The notes beneath the pieces are model-generated. The model made no database searches. It was not told the origin of the DNA and was given only the letters and a program-made list of their open reading frames with translations. The position numbers and the translations under genes were made by a program. Shown here piece after piece: positions 55,249 to 63,722 of a stretch of DNA of 64,000 nt. Position 1 is the first letter of the stretch. Every line of letters starts with the position of its first letter. Source of the stretch: Pseudoalteromonas xiamenensis (GTDB lineage Bacteria; Pseudomonadota; Gammaproteobacteria; Enterobacterales; Alteromonadaceae); NCBI RefSeq assembly GCF_030994125.1, contig NZ_CP099917.1, positions 1,054,001-1,118,000 of the forward strand. Reading direction: 5' to 3'.

Positions 55249-57384
55249 ATGACTCATCAAAGATTCAAGTTAAGCGCGCTATTTATTGCAACTTCAGCAA
55301 TTTTCTCCACTCCTACTTTTGCAGATGAAGCAAAGGATCAAGATATTGAGAAAATCGCGGTGCTTGGCGATAAACCAAGTAATTATTTAGGCATTGAAGC
55401 ACAGACTGCCTCCAAGCTTGGTATCGCAATTAAGGATACACCGCAATCCGTCCGAGTCGTGACTCGCGCCTTGATGGACGACTTTTCATTAGATGACGTA
55501 AATCAAGTACTTGAAACGACCCCAGGCATCTCGGTAGAAAAAATCGAAACGGATCGCACCTATTACAAAGCCAGAGGTTTCGATATCACCAATTTCCAAG
55601 TTGATGGTTTAGGTCTTCCACAAGAACGCGGTTCATTGCAAGGTACACTCGACACGGCAATCTACCAACGCGTAGAAGTTGTGATGGGCGCAAATGGCAT
55701 GATGACAGGCGCAGGCAATCCATCGGCCACCGTAAACTTTATCCGTAAACGCCCAACCGACAATGCCCAAGCAAGCCTATCACTCACGGTGGGCTCTTGG
55801 TCAAACCGTCGTATCGATGCCGATGTGTCTGGCCGCATTAATGACGCTGTCGCCGCGAGGGCTGTGGTTGTAAGTCAGGTTCGCGACTCCTATTTGGACC
55901 GTTATAGTGTTAACCGGAATGTGTTCTATGGCATCACCGAGTTTAATCTGTCAGAAGACACCACGTTAACCACGAGCATAACCTACCAAAAGAATGATGC
56001 GGATAGTCCTCTTTGGGGTGCCTTACCTCTTTTCGATTCAGAAGGTAACGCAACCAATTTAGACGTTTCAACATCCACTGCATCCAATTGGGCATTTTGG
56101 AACAACACATCCAAACAAGCCTTTGTAGAACTTGAACACTACCTTGGCGGTGATTGGACCCTTTTCGCGCGTTATGCACATGCGCAAACAGAGCAAGATT
56201 CAGAACTGTTCTATGTCTATGGCACACCTGATGCCAAAACGGGTTTGGGATTAACCGGTTATGCAAGTGACTATCAACTAGAAGACAAGCAAAACCTTTT
56301 TGATGTATACGCACAAGGCAGCTTCGATCTCTTTGGTCAGAACCACTTGATTGCAGCTGGCGCAAGCCAAGCCAAAATGGCCTACAACGAACAGTCTTTG
56401 TACGACTTTACAACAGGCAATGGTTTCCCTGCGATGCCAAACCTCAGCACGTGGGATGGTTATGCGCCGCGCCCCACACTTGTCGATGGTATAACTGGTT
56501 CACAAATTGATAGCCGTCAGCGCTCAGAGTATGTGTCTGTTCGCTTTTCCATTCGGGACGATTTGAAACTCCTTACTGGACTTCGCCATACGGATTGGGA
56601 AACAGTCGGAGCGGCGTATCAAGTCAACAAAGGACGTGAAGACAGTGACACCACTCACTATTTAGGGGCGATATATACTATTAATGAAGATTTAAACGTG
56701 TATGGCTCGTACACTGAAACCTTTGCTCCGCAATTTGAACAAGGCCTTGATGGCAATGCTCTTTCACCGATTGAAGGCGACACACGTGAAATAGGCTTAA
56801 AAACCGAGTTTTTCAACGATAACTTGATGTTGAACATCGCCCTTTTTGACGCTGAACAACTGAATATTGCCGTAGCCGACGTCGAAAATTCAACACCCGA
56901 CAATTCCGTTTACAAGGCAGCACCTGGTATTCAATCGAGAGGTTATGAAATTGAGCTCAGTGGTGATTTAGGGTTTGGCGTAAGTGCAAACCTCGGTTAC
57001 ACCTACACGAATATTGACGTTGCCGATTCCATTGATGCCGGCAACACAGAAGCTGAACTTGTTAAAAACTATACGCCCAAACAAGTATTTAAGCTTGCGG
57101 CTAAATACGATGTAGCGGCGTTAGAAGGGTTAACCTTTGGTATGAACATGCGTTGGCAAGATGACATCAGTCGCGTGCAAGTTCAATCACCCCGGGTTGT
57201 GACCGAGCAAAAGGCGTATGCCTTAGTCAATTTCATGGCGAGCTATCAAATTTCGCCAACGGTTGACCTTACGTTTAACGCGAACAATGTATTTGACAAA
57301 AAATACATTAACTCACTTTATTGGGCGCAAGGTTTCTATGGTGCACCACGTAATTATTCATTAACGCTTAATTGGGCACTGTAA
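55249..57384 (+). CDS. TonB-dependent siderophore receptor
   Basis: A 711-residue outer membrane receptor. A signal peptide (HQRFKLSALFIATSAIFSTP then TFA) precedes the plug domain (IKDTPQSVRVVTRALMDDFS, VNQVLETTPGISVEK, VEVVMGANGMMTGAGNPSAT, VNFIRKRP). A 22-strand barrel follows, ending NYSLTLNWAL. The pattern matches ferric-siderophore receptors of the FhuE/FpvA type. The exact ligand is not predictable. It lies upstream of a PepSY protein, as often seen when iron is released by reduction. Confidence 0.92.
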   Translation: MTHQRFKLSALFIATSAIFSTPTFADEAKDQDIEKIAVLGDKPSNYLGIEAQTASKLGIAIKDTPQSVRVVTRALMDDFSLDDVNQVLETTPGISVEKIETDRTYYKARGFDITNFQVDGLGLPQERGSLQGTLDTAIYQRVEVVMGANGMMTGAGNPSATVNFIRKRPTDNAQASLSLTVGSWSNRRIDADVSGRINDAVAARAVVVSQVRDSYLDRYSVNRNVFYGITEFNLSEDTTLTTSITYQKNDADSPLWGALPLFDSEGNATNLDVSTSTASNWAFWNNTSKQAFVELEHYLGGDWTLFARYAHAQTEQDSELFYVYGTPDAKTGLGLTGYASDYQLEDKQNLFDVYAQGSFDLFGQNHLIAAGASQAKMAYNEQSLYDFTTGNGFPAMPNLSTWDGYAPRPTLVDGITGSQIDSRQRSEYVSVRFSIRDDLKLLTGLRHTDWETVGAAYQVNKGREDSDTTHYLGAIYTINEDLNVYGSYTETFAPQFEQGLDGNALSPIEGDTREIGLKTEFFNDNLMLNIALFDAEQLNIAVADVENSTPDNSVYKAAPGIQSRGYEIELSGDLGFGVSANLGYTYTNIDVADSIDAGNTEAELVKNYTPKQVFKLAAKYDVAALEGLTFGMNMRWQDDISRVQVQSPRVVTEQKAYALVNFMASYQISPTVDLTFNANNVFDKKYINSLYWAQGFYGAPRNYSLTLNWAL

Positions 57385-57463
57385 TCGTGCCTTAGTTGCA
57401 CCGTATTTTGCGTGTTATGCCAATCACCGAACTCGGTGGTTGGCTTTTTAAGGACGTCACCGA

Positions 57464-58564
57464 ATGAAAAAAACACTGCACCTTTGGCACCGGTATTTGG
57501 GTCTTCTTGTTGCCATTCCTCTTTTAGTCATTTCCCTGACTGGCAGCGTACTTGTGTTCAAAGAAGAAATAGATCACTGGCTAATGCCCGAGTTGGCGAA
57601 AGTCGACGCACAAGTGGGTGCCCGCCTTCCCTACGACCAATTACGTACTTTGCTTACGAATCGGTTTCGACATTATGAAATTGGCAGCTGGGAAATCTTT
57701 GACGATGGACACACGGCTGACCGCATCTATCTGATAAAACACGGGACACTTGATTGGTATAAGGTCTATCTCGATCAATATCAGGGCACTGTCCGCTCAG
57801 AGCCCGTCCCCGTTAATTTCTATCTAACCGACTGGTTGCTAGACCTTCACTATAAATTTCTGATTGGTGAAACTGGACTTTGGATAACCGGAGTAGTCTC
57901 AATCATCTTATTGTTTATGGGCATTTCCGGACTCGTGATATATCGACAGTTTTGGAAAAAGTTCTTTAGTTTGCGGCTGAACGTAAAACGCACCGCATTT
58001 TTTAGCGATCTTCACAAGCTCACGGGCATTTGGTCAGCTCCTATCCTTTTTGTCCTCGGCTTTACCGGTGCGTATTGGAACATTTCGGAGATAATTCATC
58101 ATCAATTTGAGCATCATGATGAAGAGAAGGTGGTAACTGGGCCGCTATACAATCAAGCACTTTCACTCGATGCAATGGCAAAAAATGCGCAAACGCAAAT
58201 GGGGGGATTTAGAGCAACGTATTTACTTTTCCCATTTGAAGAAGGTCGTCAAATTACTTTCTTTGGTGAAGTCGGCAACATTGGCGTGCTTTCAAGTGAA
58301 TATTCATCGACCGTCACGTTCAACAAGGACACCGGAGCACTTGAACCGAACTTTGATATTCGCGAAGCACCTGTCTTTTTCACGGTGGTTGATAGCTTTC
58401 GGAAACTGCATTTTGGTTACTTTGCAGGGTTTCCCAGTAAAATGATTTGGTGCTTAATTGGATTAACACCTCTCATCTTTACGATTACTGGGTGTTACTT
58501 ATGGCTGAGACGCAGAAAGCCACAACAAAGTCGCAAGCAAGTGCCTTTATCAGCACAAATGTAA
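57464..58564 (+). CDS. PepSY-associated membrane protein (iron-uptake reductase-like)
   Basis: A 366-residue protein with four membrane helices. It starts LHLWHRYLGLLVAIPLLVIS (TM1 with His), followed by periplasmic PepSY-like domains, 'GLWITGVVSIILLFMGISGL', 'LHKLTGIWSAPILFVLGFTG' with conserved His, and a C-terminal GLTPLIFTITGCYLWLRRR. Proteins of this kind beside siderophore receptors are thought to reduce Fe(III) in the periplasm through heme-bound electron transfer. It lies 79 bp after the receptor and is probably in the same iron-controlled operon. Confidence 0.87.
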   Translation: MKKTLHLWHRYLGLLVAIPLLVISLTGSVLVFKEEIDHWLMPELAKVDAQVGARLPYDQLRTLLTNRFRHYEIGSWEIFDDGHTADRIYLIKHGTLDWYKVYLDQYQGTVRSEPVPVNFYLTDWLLDLHYKFLIGETGLWITGVVSIILLFMGISGLVIYRQFWKKFFSLRLNVKRTAFFSDLHKLTGIWSAPILFVLGFTGAYWNISEIIHHQFEHHDEEKVVTGPLYNQALSLDAMAKNAQTQMGGFRATYLLFPFEEGRQITFFGEVGNIGVLSSEYSSTVTFNKDTGALEPNFDIREAPVFFTVVDSFRKLHFGYFAGFPSKMIWCLIGLTPLIFTITGCYLWLRRRKPQQSRKQVPLSAQM

Positions 58565-58774
58565 ACATCATTTTAGCGGCTCGTCCAAGGGCCGCATTCC
58601 ATGATATTCCCGCACAAACCTCATACTACAATGATTATGTTACAAAAAGAGACACAAGAAGCTTAAAAAACTTTTCGCCCTCCTCAAGATATGATATTTT
58701 TGTTAACGCTATTTATACACTGTAAATACAGGGATTTAATTTACTTAATTTAATATTTCAAACTTTATAACATC

Positions 58775-58799
58775 CATTGTTTTAGGTAAGGTAACAATG
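58775..58799. promoter_or_regulatory. CATTGTT-N11-AACAATG inverted repeat upstream of HTH operon
   Basis: Perfect 7-bp arms at 58775-58781 and 58793-58799, 38 bp before the first HTH gene, in an A/T-rich promoter region. It is a candidate operator for the HTH proteins encoded downstream. The remainder of 58565-58774 holds no gene. Confidence 0.45.
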
Positions 58800-58836
58800 T
58801 AATGCGAAAGTTTGGCGTTTTAGCATTGAGGGAGCC

Positions 58837-59139
58837 ATGCAATCACCCGAAGAGTATGAGGTCACACTTAGGATCCATACCATTATTAAAGAGCTGAAAG
58901 CCAGACGAGGCTATACCAAAAAGAAAATCAGTGAGCTGCTGGGGATTGGCTTAACCACGTTAGATGACCACCTCAATGGCACTAGTTCTTTTCGCTTAGG
59001 TACACTCATTAAATTTGCTCAGATTAGTCGCACACGTTTAGGCGACATTCTTGAAGGCACAAAAGAATTTGATCAGGAATTAAAAAAGGACACCCAACAT
59101 GAAGAAGCAATCGAACCTATCAAAAGCCAAAACTCTTAA
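58837..59139 (+). CDS. Stand-alone XRE-like HTH protein, unit 1 of the HTH-membrane locus
   Basis: A 100-residue protein consisting of one helix-turn-helix domain (about 8-80): EYEVTLRIHTIIKELKARRG, YTKKKISELLGIGLTTLDDH, LNGTSSFRLGTLIKFAQISR and a short charged tail. The same domain forms the N-terminus of the fused proteins at 59943 and 60842, so this copy has lost, or never had, the membrane part. That part is encoded separately at 59285. It starts at ATG 58837 after GAGGGAG. The next gene, a peptide, begins inside its 3' end. It probably binds the inverted repeat at 58775. Confidence 0.8.
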   Translation: MQSPEEYEVTLRIHTIIKELKARRGYTKKKISELLGIGLTTLDDHLNGTSSFRLGTLIKFAQISRTRLGDILEGTKEFDQELKKDTQHEEAIEPIKSQNS

Positions 59140-59269
59140 TAATCTCTTATCATCACAAGTATGTGGTGGTTCTGGCGGACACAAAGGTACAGATCCAGCG
59201 CAAGTAAATGCCCCCGTAATGGCTGAAATCCCAACGCCTCCGAAAGTAATAGATAAGTTAGGTCTTTAG
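59099..59269 (+). CDS. 56-aa peptide with Cys and GG motifs, possible secreted or signalling peptide precursor
   Basis: ATG 59099 follows AAAAAAGGA at 8 bp and overlaps the HTH gene by 41 bp in another frame; the stop is TAG at 59267-59269. Residues 1-21 (MKKQSNLSKAKTLNNLLSSQ plus V) form a charged, leader-like amphipathic segment. CGGSGGHKG follows, and then a proline/valine-rich tail (PVMAEIPTPPKVIDKLGL). The shape is that of a short peptide with a double-glycine-type leader (bacteriocin or RiPP precursor, or a pheromone), but no processing enzyme or exporter is encoded nearby. It is coupled by overlap and short spacing to the flanking HTH and membrane genes. No family is recognised; the function is inferred only from context. 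Confidence 0.6.
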   Translation: MKKQSNLSKAKTLNNLLSSQVCGGSGGHKGTDPAQVNAPVMAEIPTPPKVIDKLGL

Positions 59270-59284
59270 GCTTGGGAAGGATAT

Positions 59285-59923
59285 ATGAATTCACTGAAAA
59301 ATTTGATTTTACTGGCTATTATATTTGGAGCAATAGGCGCTACCTATCTTTACTCAGACTTGATTTTACTACCTTTTTTTATTTTACTTCTACTTCTGAT
59401 GGCTACATTCAACAAAGACGAATTTAACTTTACGTATTTAATAAAAGTAATTATTGCGTTCACTATAGTTGAATCACTCCTTGGCCTGACTATATTCAAG
59501 TTAATAACACACAAACCCGGCTTCATCCAGAACTCTATAATTTTCACCTCTCATTTGATAATTGACATACTAATCGCATATTTCATTTCAAATAGAAAAA
59601 GCATCTGCCTAAAATACATAAAAAACATTTCTATAGAAACTAAAAAGGAAATTTTTGAAAAATCTCTTCTTGATGCACCTCTATTAGGTGTCTATCTTCT
59701 ATTTTGCATAGTAGATACTTTAGCACTTTTAGAAAATCTTTTGAGGCATTTAGACAAAATTGGCTTTCCGGCTGAGGCGGCTAGTAAATTCAGTGATTTT
59801 CAATTTTTATATAATAATTATGAATATATAAAATACGCTTTACTATCATTAGTTTTACTTTTATTTATTTCTCTTTTCATTAGAAAAGCAACCTCAGGAT
59901 CTCAACTTCTACATCGGAGGTAG
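59285..59923 (+). CDS. Six-helix membrane protein, unit 1 of the HTH-membrane locus
   Basis: A 212-residue protein with GGAAGGA five bases before the ATG. About six membrane helices lie near residues 5-22, 25-42, 52-72, 84-102, 131-152 and 186-204. It is homologous to the C-terminal two-thirds of the proteins at 59943 and 60842. Shared blocks are GFIQNSIIFTSHLIIDI and FCIVDTLALLENLLRHLDKI. Unlike them it carries no HTH; its matching HTH is the separate gene at 58837. The coding sequence is notably A/T-rich. It may act as a membrane receptor or anchor for the HTH protein. No known family is recognised. Confidence 0.75.
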   Translation: MNSLKNLILLAIIFGAIGATYLYSDLILLPFFILLLLLMATFNKDEFNFTYLIKVIIAFTIVESLLGLTIFKLITHKPGFIQNSIIFTSHLIIDILIAYFISNRKSICLKYIKNISIETKKEIFEKSLLDAPLLGVYLLFCIVDTLALLENLLRHLDKIGFPAEAASKFSDFQFLYNNYEYIKYALLSLVLLLFISLFIRKATSGSQLLHRR

Positions 59924-59942
59924 ATTACAGAAAAAAACTGAA

Positions 59943-60836
59943 ATGCAAACCTGTGAAGAGCTAGAAGTCACACAGCGCGTTCGTGAGATAATCGATGAGC
60001 TTAAAGCAAGACGCGGTTACACCAAAAAGCGCGTGTGCGATTTATTGGGCATTGGTCAATCCACCTTAGATGATTATCTTAATGGTAAATCGTCTTTTAA
60101 ACTCGATACGTTGATCAAGCTCTCTCAAATTAGTCGCTTAAGTCTTTCTGATATCGTTGAAGGGACTAAAAATTATGACCGTCAATTGCACGAAACCAGC
60201 GATTTAAAAATCAAGCAACTTATCCGTAAAGGTATCGAGCTGAGCTTTATTGTTCTACTCGGTTCTATGATTGGGGCTAATTTCCTATTGCTAGTCATTC
60301 CTCTACTAGTCGTGTTTACCTTTTTATCAAGGAAGGAACCTCACGGCCAACTTTTCTCTGCGTTTATACTTATTCTTTCGGTTTTTGAATTAGGGTTAAC
60401 CATCCCTTTTGAACGATATATATATGGCCAGTATTCTTCTTTCATACAAAACAGCACGATATTCTCAATCCATTTACTAATGGATATCATTACGTTCGTT
60501 TGCATTCGTAATTACCAAACCATCTCTCTATTCATTTTGTATAGAAAGCCTTTAAAGGAACGACTTGTGTACTTCAATACAAGCAGCATACTCAGCCCAC
60601 TCCTTTTTACTTATCTTATTTTTTGTCTTACCGACGCTATCGCATTAGCAGAAAATTTGATCCGACATTTAGACAAAATCGGCATTAATGACTCTTTTGC
60701 AGCTCGATTTTCCCATTGGACTTTCTGGTTCCATCACTATCCAGAGATAAAAACAACGTTAGTCTGTTTTGTTCTTTTCTTACTGTATAGTAATTTGATG
60801 CTTCATCGCTCGCCCAAAACAATCTCATTAAGTTAA
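59943..60836 (+). CDS. HTH-membrane fusion protein, unit 2
   Basis: A 297-residue protein. The N-terminal HTH (about 8-80) has GYTKKRVCDLLGIGQSTLDD and NGKSSFKLDTLIKLSQISRL, followed by a linker of about 20 residues. Six membrane helices run from about 100 to 290. Conserved blocks in the membrane part are SSFIQNSTIFSIHLLMDI and FCLTDAIALAENLIRHLDKI. Cytoplasmic DNA binding by a membrane-anchored protein is expected. It starts 19 bp after unit 1, with only a weak ribosome site, so translation may depend on upstream ribosomes. The family is unknown to me. Confidence 0.78.
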   Translation: MQTCEELEVTQRVREIIDELKARRGYTKKRVCDLLGIGQSTLDDYLNGKSSFKLDTLIKLSQISRLSLSDIVEGTKNYDRQLHETSDLKIKQLIRKGIELSFIVLLGSMIGANFLLLVIPLLVVFTFLSRKEPHGQLFSAFILILSVFELGLTIPFERYIYGQYSSFIQNSTIFSIHLLMDIITFVCIRNYQTISLFILYRKPLKERLVYFNTSSILSPLLFTYLIFCLTDAIALAENLIRHLDKIGINDSFAARFSHWTFWFHHYPEIKTTLVCFVLFLLYSNLMLHRSPKTISLS

Positions 60837-60841
60837 TCACC

Positions 60842-61735
60842 ATGCAAATCCCGGAAGAAATTGAAGTCACACAACGTGTTAGAGAAATTATTGATAACTT
60901 AAAAGCCAAACGCGGCTACACGAAGAAACGTGTGTGTGATTTGTTGGGGATTGGTCAATCCACCTTAGACGATTATCTTAATGGCAAGTCGTCTTTTAAA
61001 CTCGATACGTTGATCAAGCTATCGCAAATTAGTCGTTTAAGTCTTTCGGAGATCGTTGAAGGGACAAAAGAGTATGATTATCAACTGAAGACGTCTGAAG
61101 AGTTCAAACTGAAGGAGATTGCACGTAAGGGAATAGAACTTAGTTTAATTATTCTCGTTGCAATGTCTTCTGGCGTTTACTACCTAAGCTTTTTTGTCCT
61201 TGCGCTAATCGCGGTTTATTTTTTATCTAAAAAATCCTTAGGATCACAGTTTATTATTTTAACAATTGTCGCATCTACAATTATTGAACTGGGGTTTACT
61301 ATCCCATTCAAGCTATTCATATACAATCAATATTCAGGATATTTCCAGAACAATACTATATACTCCATACACTTAATAATGGATTCAATTACTCTTACCT
61401 GCATTTGGAATTACCAAACTCTTGCATGCTATTTTCATAAATCTAGATCGTTAAAAGAAATACTGTCTCTTTTTGACAAATGCCATATTCACGCCCCGAT
61501 GATAGTAGTCTATTTTGCTTTTTGCTTTGTCGACATTGCAGCTATTGTAGAAAATCAAATCCGAAATATGGAAAGACTTGGGCTTGACGAAACGTTGGCC
61601 TCTCAGTTTTATCATTGGCAATTTATTTACGACTACTATGCAACTGTCAAAGTTACGCTGATTTGTTGCACGGCTTTTTTACTCATCAGTAACCTGTCCA
61701 TTATTAAATCAACTCAAAAGCGAGCCTCTGCGTAA
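60842..61735 (+). CDS. HTH-membrane fusion protein, unit 3
   Basis: A 297-residue paralogue of unit 2, starting 5 bp after it. The HTH half is almost identical to unit 2 (GYTKKRVCDLLGIGQSTLDD, NGKSSFKLDTLIKLSQISRL). The membrane half is clearly diverged but keeps SGYFQNNTIYSIHLIMDS and FCFVDIAAIVENQIRNM. This suggests a shared DNA target with different membrane signals or partners. A hairpin, a small ORF and a strong terminator follow. Confidence 0.78.
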   Translation: MQIPEEIEVTQRVREIIDNLKAKRGYTKKRVCDLLGIGQSTLDDYLNGKSSFKLDTLIKLSQISRLSLSEIVEGTKEYDYQLKTSEEFKLKEIARKGIELSLIILVAMSSGVYYLSFFVLALIAVYFLSKKSLGSQFIILTIVASTIIELGFTIPFKLFIYNQYSGYFQNNTIYSIHLIMDSITLTCIWNYQTLACYFHKSRSLKEILSLFDKCHIHAPMIVVYFAFCFVDIAAIVENQIRNMERLGLDETLASQFYHWQFIYDYYATVKVTLICCTAFLLISNLSIIKSTQKRASA

Positions 61736-61751
61736 GCAGTACCCATAGTCA

Positions 61752-61773
61752 GCTGGTGCAATTTTGCACCAGC
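61752..61773. terminator. Perfect hairpin after HTH-membrane unit 3
   Basis: A 9-bp GC-rich stem (61752-61760 with 61765-61773) and an ATTT loop. No T tract follows, so it may be a weak terminator, attenuator or RNA-stability element between the main operon and the small ORF at 61862. Confidence 0.45.
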
Positions 61774-61861
61774 GAGATTCAAAAACACTCCACGACGAAC
61801 CTGAATGTCTTTGTTAATTTGTATTTGGCGACTACAGAACAACAATCGGGAGACTACAACA

Positions 61862-61984
61862 ATGAGTTTGCTTCTTAAAATAACATCTGCAATTACGGTA
61901 TTAATATGGAGCACGACAACGCGATGTGCTGAATCAGAAAAGCAAGCAATTGCCTCGCTGTTTACCAACTATATGGCTAAATAG
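61862..61984 (+). CDS. 40-aa small ORF with signal-like N-terminus
   Basis: ATG 61862 follows GGGAG at 9 bp; the stop is TAG at 61982-61984. The first 20 residues (SLLLKITSAITVLIWSTTTR) look like a signal or membrane segment, followed by a Cys and a charged tail ending SLFTNYMAK. It is placed between two hairpins, the second only 10 bp after its stop, which supports a real transcript. It could be a second secreted peptide of the locus or a chance ORF. Confidence 0.4.
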   Translation: MSLLLKITSAITVLIWSTTTRCAESEKQAIASLFTNYMAK

Positions 61985-61994
61985 TCGATTCTGA

Positions 61995-62025
61995 AAATCT
62001 CAGTTTTTTCAAAAAACTGAGATTT
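61995..62025. terminator. Strong bidirectional terminator
   Basis: AAATCTCAG (61995-62003), T6, C, A6, CTGAGATTT (62017-62025) form a palindrome of two 15-base arms around one base. With T6 and A6 arms it can terminate both the HTH-membrane locus and the convergent transposase gene. Confidence 0.7.
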
Positions 62026-62053
62026 CCGATTTAGGTGACAACCGTCAATTTAT

Positions 62054-63337
62054 CTAACCCATTAATTCTGTCTCATGCTGACTTTCGCGCTCCAAAGGCA
62101 TAAAGAACCAGCATAAAATCCAGACGTAAAAAAACCTCAATAGGCTTAGGATTTTTCTCAAGTTTTGCCCGACACCCGCGAAGATTGCGTTTAATTTATC
62201 GCCCAATATGCCTCTCAAGCGGTTTAATCCCAAGTGGCCATCATTTTTCATGTGTCCGATGATGGGTTCTATGCCATTGCAGCGCTTGAGTTTTTTCTTA
62301 CTCGCAGGTGTCACGCCGCGTTTTTGACCTGCAATAAAGACCTCGTAGCGCTCTGCCATATGACCCCGATAACCTCGGTCTACAAAGCAGGTAAACGGAT
62401 GCACGTTGGCGACGTCTTCGACTATCCTCAAGGTGCGATACAAGGTGTCACCGTCATAAGGGTTACCGTGCATCGCATGACAGCACTGTATAAACTGTTC
62501 TTTCACCGTCGTTGCCACGCTGACCTTCACCCCAAACTCGTACGGTTTTGCACTTTTGCCTTTTGCTATGCATTCAACGTGTGGCTCATGCAGTGAGTAC
62601 AGCTTCGATTTACTGAATTTATCTTGTTTTAACAGTGTTTCAGCTTGCCGGAGTTGAACGACCATCGCCGCTGAAGGGTCGGTATCTAACTTACGAAGAA
62701 TGTCGCGGAACACACGGCCAAGATACGACTTTTGTTTTTTCAACGCCTTACGCATCCGCTTGTATTGTTTGGCATACGCATAGCGACTGACTGAGTTTGC
62801 GACCTTCACACCTGCTCTCGCATAGCTTTGTCGCAGTGTGATACCTGCGTGTTTGGCAAGGTCGACTAGTTTTTTCCAGCATCGTTCAAGCAGTTTACTG
62901 TCGGTTGGAAAGCTGATGTTCTTGTCCATCACGGTGCTATCCACCACCACTTCGCGCAAACTACTTTCTTTTACCGCGCCGACTTTTAGTCCGACATCGA
63001 CGGTGAGCGACAACATTAATTCCGTACCTTGCTCGCCAATTCGCTTGCAAAAACGCACCATAGAACTTGGGTCACACGGCATATGATGGGTAAAAAACTG
63101 CATCCCAAAAAAATACTGCCAATAGGGATTTTCACACCACATGGCGACGGCTTTTTCATCCGAAAGCTTATGAATTTGTTTAAGATATTCCAATCCAGCC
63201 AGTAATCGAATCGGTTTTCCCAACGCGCCACTATCTGCACTGTAAAGTTGACCAAATTCGGCTTCTAAACGCTGCCAATCAATGGTGTGGGCCAACTTAA
63301 CGAGTTCATGGTTACAAAGAATCATTGAACATCTCAC
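62054..63337 (-). mobile_element. IS5-like transposase gene
   Basis: An intact 427-residue DDE transposase. The N-terminal domain has NHELVKLAHTIDWQRLEAEF and GKPIRLLAGLEYLKQIHKLS, followed by CENPYWQYFFGMQFF. The catalytic acids are in VVVDSTVMDKN, CFVDRGYRG and GIEPIIGHMKND. It resembles the IS5/IS4-superfamily group. I could not define terminal inverted repeats or a target duplication. Left (near 62034) and right (near 63405) candidates match only weakly, so the element's ends are open. It lies between the HTH-membrane locus and the HipB-like gene. Confidence 0.88.
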
Positions 63338-63720
63338 TAGGCAACAAACTAGTTATGGTCCAATTAAATGATTTAAGTGGTCCAGCTTAAAACTATAACT
63401 GTCCCTATATAAAAGATCCCACTGGTTAAAAAGATCAGAATATGGATGTGCAAAATATCGGTCCTTTGAACCAAAGAAATTAGCAGGTTAAACCATTGAT
63501 GATAATAACCTGAACCACTTAAATCATCATGATGAACCACCTAGTAAATAGCAGTTTCGTAGACTAACAAAGAGCTTAATGCTAAAGATACAAGAGGAAG
63601 GTTGCTTGCAAACTATTCGGCTGATGCAAGTATCGCACTGGTGAGTATCATACTGTTCAATTCGATACTTTTAAAAGCACAGTTCTTGAAAGGAGCAACT
63701 GCTGTTAACTACCACCTAAA
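63338..63720. other. Region right of the transposase, no gene; contains an 18-bp inverted repeat
   Basis: No coding region is recognised. An inverted repeat of 18 bp with one mismatch (63368-63385 and 63510-63527, core CCACTTAAATCAT) lies here and may be a remnant of mobile-element ends. Confidence 0.35.
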
Positions 63721-63722
63721 AG

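Noticed and set aside
54990..55328. 112-codon ORF upstream of the TonB receptor
   Set aside because: It runs into the receptor gene in another frame, lacks a ribosome site and resembles no protein.
62030..63410. Terminal inverted repeats for the transposase element
   Set aside because: Candidate ends near 62034 and 63405 agree at only about half of the positions and show no shared target duplication, so boundaries are not claimed.
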